The translations under genes were made by a program, and so were the position numbers. The notes beneath the pieces are model-generated. The model saw only the letters and a list, made by a program, of their open reading frames with translations. It searched no databases and was not told where the DNA came from. Below, in pieces: positions 26,431-37,551 of a DNA stretch of 64,000 nucleotides. The stretch is from Diprion similis. Its lineage: Eukaryota > Arthropoda > Insecta > Hymenoptera > Diprionidae. The stretch's first letter is position 1. Every line of letters starts with the position of its first letter. The stretch covers positions 4,729,481 to 4,793,480 of the forward strand of contig NC_060111.1 of assembly GCF_021155765.1 (NCBI RefSeq), given 5' to 3'.

Positions 26431-28393
26431 ATGGAAAACGAGACCAAGGACGGTTGTGCTGTAGAGGAAGATCGAGGTTTGTTATTTCAGATTTTTCATT
26501 GAATCTAGGTTATGCTGCTGCAACCCTACTAGTGTTGAGAAATTCTTGGCTAAAATTGAACACGTAATTCTCGAAGAAAAAATATCTCCTAGATAAGACA
26601 GAAGTAATTGATGAAATGTAGGAATAAAGTATAGCCGACGGTTCGTAGAATTTTAATGAATCATAGCTCATTTTCTTCGTAAACGGATTCTCCAAATGTT
26701 GGCCGATGCAGAGTTTTTAACTAGCTCGTTGATTGATCAGAAACGAAAGTAGTGTGCACGATTATTATCTTACTTTGTACTTTCAGACGGTCTACTGATT
26801 AAAATAAAGAAGTTTGAGACTGAGAACGCAAAGATACGAGAAGAGTTTGGTATTCAAAGAGCAAAAATGAAGGAACTTTTTCTCCAGAAAGAAGGTAATG
26901 TGCCAAAGGTTGTTAAGTGTTTTTTAATTTAATTTTTTCTAACTGCAACAAAATAACTCACCCTTTAATCACCTGAAACTAATTTTCAGATGAACTCAAA
27001 AGGCAGCAGGAAGAAAAGATCTCCTTGCAAGAAGAGATACATAGATTACAGAATGAACTTGACGAGGCTAAGAGTCAGCTAACGGTCGCTGACCTTAAAG
27101 TGGAAAATGATATTCTTGTTGAAAAGCGCAAGGCACAAGAAGAAATAGCAACGTTAGAGCAATTGATTCAAGAGACGGTAGAAGAATCCTCATGTTCGCG
27201 TAATCAACTTGGAGACGAGTTGCGAAAGTTGCAATCTGCGTTTCGTAAACTTGAAGCAGAAAATGCGCTGCTTCGATCGCACACAAATCGCGAACCTGCG
27301 GACGGACCTCAAATATCTTTGTCAACCGTGACTAAAACTTTAGCTAGAAAAGTTGTCTCTCAATTAGGAGCTGATTCATTGTCCTTGGGCCCTGATAATA
27401 TCGAAGAAAGCTTGAGGAAGGTAAACAAATATGTACGTAAGCTTTTAGACCCTATTAGTGTGATTGTGAGATTTTATTATAATATCTTGACGAGTATTGA
27501 GTAACGATTGGTGATATTATTCTTTCACTTCCTTCTAACTCTATCATCTCTTCCTGTTTTTGATTTTTTATCCAAGGAGGTGTTCATGATTTGAGATTCC
27601 TTATTTTATTACTTTAACAATGCGTAATACGCAGATTAATTGTAAGAAAAAAACTTGTCCCATGGTTCTACAGGCGCAAGAAGATGCAGAAGTTTTGCGT
27701 TCGCTGGTAGGCCCTTTGGAAGAGGAAATTAAAGCATTGAAGGAAAAACTGAGAGCTACAGACGACGAGCTGCAAAAACATATAGAAACTAATTCGCAAA
27801 AAAAATTTCAAACAGAATCTGGATCTGCTGCAGAGGCCACTTGTGATATGTGCGCTAATTATGAGGCACAATTGGTAAAAATGCAAGCCGCAGAGAAAGA
27901 GTTTGAAAAACGATTGGCAGATGCTGATCACTTATTGGAAGTACAAAAGGAAGATTTAGTCAAAGAGGTCGAGTTTCGTAAAGAAATGGAGGAAAAGTGG
28001 AACGAAAAAAAAGAAGAACACAAGATTAAAGTTGCAGAACTCACCTCCGTTTCACAAACTTCCCAGCAAGCCTTGGCCGATTTGAAGCAAACTTTAGCAC
28101 AAATGCATCAAGGCGTTACCGATGAACTAGGTAGATTGATTCATGGAAGAGAAGAACTACAAAGGCATCTCAACGCGTAAGTTGAAATGCACAAATTTTG
28201 CTTCATTAATCTGAAATCTAGGTTTTCAAAAACTTGAAAAAACCATTACAATACATGAAATATCGCTTTTTTGGGAACAATATTCTCGAATAACAGTCGT
28301 AGAATAGATAAATTTATTTTTAAGGACATTTCTCAACGTTTTACATGGTTGAAACTCTTATAATTTCAATAAACTTGGTCTTTTTTTCGTATA

Positions 28394-28427
<34 letters not shown>

Positions 28428-29523
28428 ACAACATTTCAGATTGCAGAAGGAAAATGAAAATTTGGTTGGTAAACATAGTAAGAATTCCATGCAACTCCAA
28501 AGTGAGACAATTAACATGCCAAATAACGTTGAAGAGTTACATGTCACACTTTTAAAAATGCATGAAGACTTGATAGCAGCAAAAGTCGCGCAAGAAGTTG
28601 CACAGGAAAAAGAGGAAACTTTACGTTACGAAGTGACTCTTCTTCAAGACCAATTAGATCACGATAATCGTGCACATCAACAATCAGAATCGACTTTGGT
28701 TGAGGAAATTAGGCAACTTAAGTAAGCGTTTTATTGTTGTTTGATAAAAATTATTGGATTTCATATATTATCTGTTCTGGTTGTTTGAAATATCCTTAAA
28801 GTGTTAATTTATAAACTATTTTTGCAGAGTCCAAGCAGAGATGTACAAACATGATCATCAAGCCTTGAGTGAAAAAGAAGAGAAGTTGAATAAGCTTGAA
28901 CAGCAGTTGGAAAATGCAACAATGGAAAAACAAAAGATGGAATTAACTGTTGCTGAACTTCGTCAAAGACTGACTAGTCTTCAACAGGAATTAGATACTA
29001 GCGAAGAAGTACAAAAAGACTTTGTTAGATTATCACAATCTTTACAGGTGCAAAATTGGATAAATCAAATCAAAAAGAATATAATATCAGTTTATGTTCG
29101 TACCCGATCATCCGATAATGTTACGTTTATGTGAAATCGTTTGGAATCACAGGTTCAACTGGAGAAGATCAGAGAGGCAGGGAGTGAAGTAAGATGGCAG
29201 CACGACGAGGATGTTGACGAGTGTCCTAATTGTCGAAACGGGTTCACAGTTACAAGAAGAAAGGTGGGTGGAAATTTGTTTCCGTGACCATTACAACACG
29301 TTAACAATATTTCGATTTGATTATCGTATACACACAATTACTTCTCTTTGAATAGATGCATTGCCGTCATTGTGGTCATATATTTTGTACAACTTGTCTG
29401 TCGCACGTTGTAAACAGTGGACCTAAGCAGCGACCTTCAAGAGTTTGCGATGTGTGCCATACATTACTAGTTAGAGATACGGCTCCATACTTTAGCCAAG
29501 AGGCGCCGCATTTACCGGAATAA
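26431..29523 (+). CDS. Rabaptin-5-like Rab effector with C-terminal FYVE finger
   Basis: Eight coding exons: 26431-26476, 26787-26894, 26990-27420, 27674-28176, 28440-28721, 28828-29047, 29153-29263, 29356-29523; total 622 residues. Residues 17-535 are almost all Glu/Lys/Gln/Leu heptads, that is, coiled coil. The segment SLRKAQEDAEVLRSL and the C-terminal coil with VQLEKIRE...VRWQHDED resemble rabaptin. The last 75 residues carry eight zinc-ligand cysteines (554, 557, 570, 573, 578, 581, 598, 601), a WxxD motif (WQHD), RRKMHCRHCG and SRVC, which is FYVE architecture. FYVE fingers bind PI3P on early endosomes; rabaptins bind Rab5/Rab4 and promote endosome fusion. Vertebrate rabaptin-5 lacks this finger. 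The first His of the canonical R-K-H-H-C-R is Met here. The start ATG is the first in frame, with no acceptor needed. Confidence 0.85.
28396..28425. repeat. 30-base poly(A) run in an intron
   Basis: The A run ends 14 bases before the exon that starts at 28440, where a pyrimidine tract would normally lie. Confidence 0.95.
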
Positions 29524-30905
29524 ATATTTCTGCAAATATATATGTGGGACAACTTGGCGAGATGTGCAATATCTGATTTAGGTATGTGTATCGATACTAG
29601 ACCATGTCCAAATACATTTATTATTAACATAAAGCTGCGTTTACGCAAAAAAGAAGACAATTAATAAAATTTTTTCATCAATATTTTATTTCTTATATTT
29701 GAATCCAAGGCTGTTTGTGTATCTACAGCAAAGCTTACCTATTTATTTATTTCTTTATTTATTTTTCAGAGATCATTAGAGCCGTGGGACGAAAGTTAGA
29801 TAAAAGTGAATTCTATGATTATTGAGGAAGTGGATAAATTATGTAAATATCAATAGATTATTATTTTTAACTTATTCGAATTTTATTCTTCAACGCTGTC
29901 AGGTAAATGTTGATAAAATAAATCATTTGTTTGATGCAGCATTCATATACAGTTTTCGTTTTGAAAAGCCAACACGATTTCCTACAAGTCTAATAGAAGG
30001 TAATTAAGAGCTGAAACACAAATACCTATTTCATCACGAATAAACTATTTTATTCACACAGGAGTAATTACAGTAAAAGTAAAAGTACCGTATTTATTTC
30101 TCCCCCTATAAGAATTTTAAAACTGAAAGTTTCCCCTAAATGTACCCTAAAGCCGGCAATTTCCCCTTAAAACCATATTTGTCAGTCGGTTATTTTTTTT
30201 TCATAAACTGGAATGGACTGAAAAAATCAATTTGATACTTAAGAACAACGTTTACACTTCCAAATTATCGTAGGAACCAAAAAAAAAAAAATCCATTGAA
30301 TCTAAAAACTCTGATATTTCGTCAAAGCAAAATTTTTACGGTTTAATTGAATCTCGTTATTTACCGAATACTTGTGCTCATTCAATAGTACATTATGTAA
30401 CCAGGGAATAAAGTCAACTTTTAATCTTGTGTTGCAGTATATTACTTTATTTCCGACTCAACTCTGGTCAAAAAAAGAGAAAACTGAAAAAATAATTTCA
30501 GACCATATTTTCGTCCCGCTGTTCAGGTCGAAAAAGTTAACATTATGGTTGCGTGGGGAATAAAATTAATTCATTCCTACATTTAGGTAGAGATATAATC
30601 ATTGTTCTCAAGCATCAATTAGTTTTTTCAGTTTTCTTAGTTTATGGAAAGAAAAACAATCAAAAGATATTGAACATTTCAATGTATTTCACTTTCAAAG
30701 TTTCAATTATCCTCCGGCACGTGTTAATGTTATTTAAAAACATATTTTTAAGGTGCAATCGAAAAAATTCCAAAACGACTAAAATAACGGACACCCTAGT
30801 GTGTATCTAATTTTCCTCTATTTGGTCAGTACTATGAAAAATATTGGAAATCTAATACGCGCCTGTTTCCCTTAAAATTACTGGGCTTGAGCACCGTGAA
30901 GATTG
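29524..30905. other. Intergenic region between rabaptin-like gene and secreted array
   Basis: Holds the 3' UTR of the rabaptin-like gene, and from about 29,900 to 30,050 a stretch that recurs downstream of array copies 2 and 4 (near 34,770-34,860 and 40,625-40,740). It therefore marks the 3' edge of the duplicated unit. No coding sequence was seen. Confidence 0.5.
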
Positions 30906-32524
30906 CTATTCGCAAACGAATTTCCATGATTCTGAAGTCAATAATACATGCATAAAGGTGAAACCGAATTCATCACCCCACTCGATGACGCAGTCTGGAA
31001 TCGTTGGATTTGAGTCTCTGAGAAGAATCGGTGGAATCGCCTCGTACCAATTACGATTTTTGTAAGTCATATTACCAAACCCCTGAAATCCAAAACCACT
31101 CAACTTGCCTTCTTGTTCTAATAAAAACCATGGCTGGACTTCCGTACATTCCGTGGATGTATTCATCGCGTACTGATAGTGAGTTCCTGAGATTCGCACG
31201 AAAATTGTAAATAATTATTATTCTTGCATGAAAACTTTCAATAGCCACAAGGAACAAAATCACAACAGTGAGATCAATTGAAGATTACCCTGCTCAGACA
31301 CACAGCCTTCTTTTGTCCATGCAGGATCCCAATCCGACACGGTTTTGACAATTTTTATAAATCCATCGGTTGTCCCGATCCAGATTGCCTCAGTGCCGAT
31401 ATAACCGTTCGTTTCGCTGCGTCCACCAGCTGCAATAACGTCTAAAGAGAAAGTGATAATTAGATACTGATGTTTCATTGGGAAGGTACAGAACAGTAAA
31501 CTAAAAAAATTGTCACCCAGATTGGCTAGTCTGGATTTTTTTTTGTTCGTATCGAATACGAACATAAATTACTAAGATTTTCCGCTTTAGGGAGTCAAAA
31601 AACATCGTTGTGTGACGTGAAATTGTTCCTACTAAATTGCTTATTACATTATTATCCAGAGCAAGGAGAAATTATTGTTTATGAATCAGGATCTTTATGA
31701 AGGGATGGATTTTTCAACGGCACAAATTCTACAACAATATCGTACTTTTAAAGTAAATGATAATTTCATTACTAACCCGGGGATACGAAATAGACTGTAC
31801 TGGTCCAATACTCTTCACCAAATATTGTTTTTATCTGATACTGGTTCAAATGGGACCTGTCGTAAGTACCTTGTACATATTCAACATCACTGCGAAGTAT
31901 GGCAGCCTGAAAAATCAAATTGTGCCCACCTTATAATTATTCAGTTTTATCGCACGTCGAATATTTCTGCGATCCCGATGCTATACACGATAAACGTGAA
32001 TAATAATCACCTGTATAGCAGCAATGTTCCCATAAGAATCGAATTCAAGACAGACACGACCGTCGCCTTCTTCGAAGCAATACACCCTCAAATTCAAGGA
32101 AGTGACACCTGTTACTTCTACCCAACTTTGGCTAATAGCATCAGATTCTGTAAGTGGCATCTTGAACATGCTCCTATTGTGAGTAGGGTCTATCGCGTAA
32201 GGCAGCCATCTCACTGAAATTTAGTTGTAATTTTGAAAATTTGATTAAGACTAAGATTGAAAAATAGACTAGAAAAAAGTAATTGTTATTTGCATTCTGA
32301 TTGTAGATGATTTATAATCATACCACGAAGATCAGTCCACTCGATAGCAGATGCCGTAGCTGAAACAAGCAATGAGAAACGAATTTTTAGTTTTTTCTTG
32401 GAAATTCTATTCATTCGTACGAACATATTACATCTGTTCGGATGCATTATACGAACTGATACACAATATTACTTAGGGATGAAGACTTACCGACGATCAA
32501 TAACACGAGAGCGATAGTCTTCAT
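30906..32524 (-). CDS. Secreted protein of an unrecognised tandem family, copy 1
   Basis: Six exons: 32524-32491, 32359-32324, 32213-32011, 31906-31777, 31441-31289, 31186-30906; 278 residues. Exon 1 encodes MKTIALVLLIV and exon 2 finishes a signal peptide ending ATASA, followed by IEWTDLR. The mature part has six cysteines: two in exon 3 (VYCF...GRVC), one in exon 5 (KEGC) and three in exon 6. It carries the shared blocks ESDAISQSWVEV, DSYGNIAAIQ, AAGGRSETNGYIGTEAIWIG, SDWDPAWTKE, GTHYQYAMN and QPWFLLEQ. NMT in exon 6 is a possible glycosylation site. No enzyme motif, membrane anchor or known domain was recognised. Introns are in phases 1, 1, 0, 1, 1, as in all five copies. It is the terminal member of the array and differs most from the rest in exon 5 (KEGCVSEQ). 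Confidence 0.85.
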
Positions 32525-32940
32525 TCTGGCGAACTGTTTCACTGATTGTAATCTGGAGTAAATTACTTTTTATAATTGCTTATATACCGAAGTCTAAATC
32601 TTATCTGAATTCTCTGCTTAAAGTCGGTGGGAGGAGAGTCTGTGGCGATTGGCTTGGGCTGTTCACATATTTGCTTGAGGGTAAGGCTGCCGATTCGTGA
32701 GTATGGTATTTAGATACGCCAGCGTAGCACGATTGGTTTATTTCTTCGTAAAATCAAAAGCGCTATCCGCAATCCTAGGAATAAAGATACCATTTTTACG
32801 AACTGATCGTGATTTTTGTTTCCACGTCTGCTATGTGTTTAATCTGCAGAATTATCTTAATAGCATTTGAGTTTGAAATCTCAGGTGCAGGTGTTTATGT
32901 CATGCTTAAAATTTGAGATAGAATCAGGTATGATGGTTCG
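32525..32940. repeat. Upstream duplication, partner at 36,537-36,930
   Basis: The sequence 5' of copy 1 is close to identical to that 5' of copy 2, including the TATA region and the run from the GGTGGGAGGAGAGTC motif on to about 32,900. It shows that gene and promoter were copied together. Confidence 0.85.
32579..32586 (-). promoter_or_regulatory. TATA box of array copy 1
   Basis: TATATAAG on the minus strand, about 55 bases before the ATG at 32524, which leaves room for only a very short leader. Confidence 0.6.
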
Positions 32941-33221
32941 ACGTGACACTTTGTATATTATAATCTGCTTTACATGTCGTAAATATGAGCTTGGCGCACG
33001 AACTGACATATTATATCATACTGTGGCGACGTAGTCATTTTTAGTTATCACACATTAAAATATCCGTGTAAAAGTTCGGTAAGTTAACCCGTATCGACGG
33101 GTTTGGCCCCTTATCAAATTCGGTAAACAAAAAGTTTTGCAAAAATAATGTTCAGATACCGTCAATTTTATATGAAATGTTTAATGAATACATTGGTGAC
33201 AGTGTATCAGCCCGAATATGG

Positions 33222-33925
33222 GACTTTCTTTTGCGAACCGGACAGATTTGGATAAAAATTGACCGACACATTTTTGATTTGGCTGAATTTGTTTTTACGG
33301 GTTCTATATCGAATGAAAAGAGATACATATTTGAGGATTTTTTTTCTTTCACATATTTTGAAACAAAGAGCGGATCGAAAATTTGAGAATCTGGTGATTT
33401 TCGGCTTGTAGGGATATATATATGAATATTGAAATTGCCGCGCTAGATAAATTGATTTTTTTCCAATAGTAACATAAATTTCTCCATGAATTAAAAATGC
33501 GATTTTAATAGGAAATTTGACGTAGAATACGATGGTTACACTAAGAACTCGCTACGAGGTGGGGGCAATTGTTAAAAATCGATTTAATCATTTTAATTGC
33601 TTATAACAATATGAATTTGTTGATAGTTATTGATGAAAATATTTTTTTTTCTTATCAAAATTCAATCTTTTCATTTTAAAATGAAAGAAAGAAGACCTTC
33701 TAGCTCACACAGAACCGGAGTTATGAATTTTTAAAAATGAGTCCACAAGTCAAAAAATCACCAGATTCTCAAATTTTCGATGCGCTGTTTTCCAAAATAT
33801 GTGAAAGAAAAAAAAATCTTCAAATATGTATCTCTTTTCTTCCGGTATGGAACCCGCAGAAAAAAAATCAGCCAAATCAAATATGTGTCGGTCAGAAAGG
33901 TGTTCGGTTTGTAAAAGGAAGTCAC
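33222..33925. repeat. Fold-back (long inverted repeat) element
   Basis: A left arm at about 33,222-33,411 and a right arm at about 33,739-33,925 are inverted, diverged copies of each other, separated by about 330 bases. Shared landmarks include GACCGACACAT, TTTGATTTGGCTGA, AGAGATACATATTTGA and AATTTGAGAATCTGGTGATT. No transposase frame is present. The layout suits a nonautonomous fold-back or MITE-like element inside the array. Confidence 0.7.
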
Positions 33926-34217
33926 ATGTACACGAATTATGTCCGAGCGTCGATTTGAAAAGTAACTACGTTCTGCAAAAGTGGCGAAACGTTATTATAA
34001 AATCTACACATCCAAGTGTAGCAGTATTTGCAAATCTATACCCATATTTGTATATAAGTGGTGTGCAAACGCATTACTGATGACAATAACTTATTAGTTT
34101 TAATTTCATGTTCATGGGTTGAAAAAATTGATATGCATTAGGTAGAATGTGAGGAGAAAGATCCTTTTCTGTAGGAAAATAATTGATGAAAAACAAAATA
34201 ACCAAACGCTCATAATT

Positions 34218-34680
34218 GCTGCAGTATTTTTTTCACAAACGGAAGCTTACATGAATACTTTCATAAAAATCGAAATTATGGGGTCGCACAAAGCTATAAC
34301 TTCTAGGGTGAACGGTTCGAATTCGTGATTGGCGGAGAGTATTAGGTTAATTATCTTTTACTACATAGACTGCTTATTCCAATCGTTTCGCAGAGCTATT
34401 CGGAAAATTGTCAACGCGATGTCGTTTCGAGCATGTCAGTAAAATGAAACTGAAATCCGATTATTCACGTGCGCTTCGTGAAATCCGCAGAAACGCTAAA
34501 TATATCAATTCATCTTTAGAATATTCCGGAGCGTATATCTTTATTACATCTATTTTACCATTCCTGATTCTAATTCCAAGTTTCATTGATTTTCTGTGTT
34601 CATTTCGAAATTCTGCCAGAAAAACAAGAAAAATGTGCAAATTTGAGTGAGCAATTATTGTCAATACGAATAATCGATAA
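34218..34680. repeat. Near-identical intergenic block, partner at 40,074-40,535
   Basis: The two blocks differ at only a few positions over roughly 460 bases, while the DNA on both sides is clearly more diverged. Each carries the same 80-codon plus-strand open frame (34408-34650 and 40263-40505). Confidence 0.85.
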
Positions 34681-34921
34681 AACTGTTTTTCGAGTCCGAG
34701 CTAAACGTAAAGAAACGATGACTTTGTGCCTGATGAATACACAATTTAATTCCTGGATAATAACTGCTGAAATAAATCACTTTTGTTTGATACAACATTT
34801 GTGTCTAATTCTAGTTTTTGGTAGAAGGTAAATAAAAGTTGACACACAGATGTCTATTCCATAAAATTTGAGGTATGTATCTTGTTTACGGGGAATCGTC
34901 GCGTGTCGTACACCGTTGCTG

Positions 34922-36536
34922 TTAACAAACGTACGTCCATGATTCTGAAGTCAAGAATACATGCATGCAGATGCAACCGTAAGCCGTTGTCCAATCGATG
35001 ACGCATTCTGCAATTGTCGGTATGATCTCTCTGAGAGTAGGCGGTAGAAGTAACTCGTACCAGTTACGATTTTTGTAAGTTGTTCTACCGAATCCCTGTA
35101 ATCCAAAAGCAACCAACTCGCCTTCTTGTTCCATAAAAAACCAAGGCTTGACCTCTGTACATTCCGTGGATTTGTTCATCGCGTACTGATAGTGAGTTCC
35201 TGAGATTCGCAAGAAAATTGTAAATAATTACTATTTGTGCATGAAAACTTTCAATAGCCACAAGGAACAAAATCACAACAGTAAAATCAATTGAAGATTA
35301 CCCATCTCATTGATACAGGCTTCTTTTATCCATACAGGATCCCAATCCGACACATATCTGGGAATTGTTATAAATCCATCGGTTGTCCCGATCCAGATTC
35401 CTTCAGTCCCGGTAAGACCGTTCATTTCGCTGCGTCCACCAGCTGCAATAGTTTCTAAAGCGAAAGTGATAATTAGATACTGAGGTTCCATTGGCGAGGT
35501 ACAGAACAGTAAAACGAAAAAATTATCACCCTGATTGGCTGTTCTGGAATTTTTTTTGTTCGTATCGAATACGAACAAAAATTACTAAGATTTTCCGCTT
35601 TAGGAAGTAACAAACATCGCTGTGTGACGTGAAATTGTTCCTACTTAATTCCTTATTACATTATTATCCAGAGGAAGAAGAAATTATTGTTTATGAATCG
35701 GGATCTTTATGAAGGGATGAATTTTTCAATGGCAAGAATTCTACACCAATATCGTACTTTTAAAGTAAATGATAATTTCATTACTAACCCGGGGATATGA
35801 AATAGACTGTACTGGTCCAATAATCTTCACCAAATATTGTTTTAATCTGATACTGGTTTATAGTCGACATGTTGTAGAAACTTTGTACATTTTCAATATC
35901 ACTGTAGAGTACGGCAACCTGAAAAATCAAATTGTGCCCACCTTATAATTATTCAGTTTTATCGCACGTCGAATATTTCTGCGATCCCGATGCTATACAC
36001 GATAAACGTGAATAATAATCACCTGTATAGCAGCAATGTTCCCATAAGAATCGAATTCAAGACAGACACGACCATCGCCTTCTTCGAAGCAATACACCCT
36101 CAAATTCAAGGAAGTGACACCTTTTACTTCTACCCAACTTTGGCTAATAGCATCAGATTCTGTACGTGGCATCTGGTACATGCTATCTGTATGTAAAGGA
36201 TCCTTCTCTGAAGATATCCATTTCACTGAAATTTAGTTATAATTGTGAAAATTCGATTACAACTAAGATTGAAAAGTCGATTAGAAAAAAGTAATTGTCA
36301 TTTGCATTCTGATTGTAGATGATTTATAATCATACCACGAAGATCAGTCCACTCGATAGCAGATGCCGTAGCTGAAACAAGCAATGAGAAACGAATTCTT
36401 AGTTTTTTCTTGGAAATTCTATTCATTCGTACGAACATATTACATCTGTTCGGATGCATTATACGAACTGATACACAATATGACTTAGGGATGAAGACTT
36501 ACCGACGATCAATAACACGAGAGCGATAGTCTTCAT
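34922..36536 (-). CDS. Secreted protein of an unrecognised tandem family, copy 2
   Basis: Six exons: 36536-36503, 36371-36336, 36225-36023, 35918-35789, 35454-35302, 35199-34922; 277 residues. The signal peptide (MKTIALVLLIVG...ASA) and exon 3 (VYCFEEGDGRVCLEFDSYGNIAAIQ region) are nearly the same as in copy 1, and upstream DNA is almost identical, so copies 1 and 2 are close sisters in their 5' half. Exon 6 differs: it ends YGCICMHVFLTSE...WTYVC, with two extra cysteines, and in this resembles copy 4. There is no stop or frameshift, all splice sites are GT-AG and intron phases match the family. Probably a soluble extracellular protein with disulfides; function unknown. Confidence 0.85.
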
Positions 36537-37551
36537 TCTGGCGAACTGTTTCACTGATTTTAAATCTGGAGTAAATTATTTTTTATAATTGCTTATATAC
36601 CGAAGTCTAAATCTTATCTGAATTCTCTGCTTAAAGTCGGTGGGAGGAGAGTCTGTGGCGATTGGCTTGGGCTGTTCACATATTTGCTTGAGGGTGAGGC
36701 TGCCGATTCGTGAGTATGGTATTTAGATACGCCAGCGTAGCACGATTGGTTTATTTCTTCGTAAAATCAAAAGTGCTATCCGCAATCCTAGGAATAAAGA
36801 TACCATTTTCACGAACTGTTCGTGATTTTTGTTTCCACGTCTGCTGTGTGTTTAATCTGCAGAATTATCTTAATTGCATTTAAGTTTGGAATCTCAGGTG
36901 CAGGTGTTTATGTCAAAGCTAAGGTTGAGGTTGTAATGTGAGAATATGGGTAGATTGGTTTTCAGCTCGGGACAACGATTTGTCAGCAACTAATGAGGGT
37001 AGGAAAATAATTGTCAGGGATGCTGAGTTAAGAGAAACGTAGAAAACAAACAGATGCAGTTCTATGTGCAAGGGCAGAGCGATAAAAGAAGATTCGAAAT
37101 AATGACGAAGCGAAAACACATGGGAATGGAGAGTTACGAGATTTATGGGAAGGTACTTGAGGTGGTGGATTTGTGGTGTTGTAATTTGAGTTTGCGGTCC
37201 ATTCTTTTATCATTTATTTACTACTGTGCGAGAATGTAGAAAAAGTAGCGGAAGTGCTAGCAAATTTGAAACTCGGAAATCATAGCTAGCATATCGAAAA
37301 TTGAAACGTAGGAATGATACACGTATTAGTTGATATGGACCACCTTGAAAATTGCGCTTTGTATTCAAGCGTTTCTTACGTTTCGGTCTATGATTCATGC
37401 GCATGAATTTGTTCTCTTGAACAGCTTCTGATATTCTACGATCATACGGATCGTCAGGAACGTTTCAGAGAACAATCAAATGTTCAAATGCATATATTTA
37501 AATACTCATAGTATTTTATTTGGGCGAGTTTATTCTGCCTTGTTACAATTA
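36537..37551. other. Spacer between array copies 2 and 3
   Basis: Starts with the duplicated promoter block shared with copy 1. Around 37,240-37,320 it holds a fragment related to DNA near 47,050 (GTGCTAGCAAATTTG-type run and a CGAAAATTGA run), which is debris of the upstream flank of an array gene. No coding sequence was recognised. Confidence 0.5.
36592..36599 (-). promoter_or_regulatory. TATA box of array copy 2
   Basis: TATATAAG on the minus strand, about 56 bases before the ATG at 36536, same spacing as copy 1. Confidence 0.6.

Larger units (their letters stand above)
32525..34921. other. Spacer between array copies 1 and 2
   Basis: Contains the copy 1 promoter, a roughly 400-base upstream region that recurs upstream of copy 2, a fold-back element (33,222-33,925), and from 34,218 a block nearly identical to one at 40,074. 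No supported gene. Confidence 0.55.

Noticed and set aside
31675-32217. 180-codon plus-strand frame opposite array copy 1
   Set aside because: It is the antisense shadow of exons 3 and 4, which have clear paralogue conservation on the minus strand.
34408-34650. 80-codon frame, identical in two places, as a gene
   Set aside because: Identity is explained by near-identical DNA on the whole block; there is no codon-specific pattern or known domain. Kept as a finding, not annotated as a CDS.
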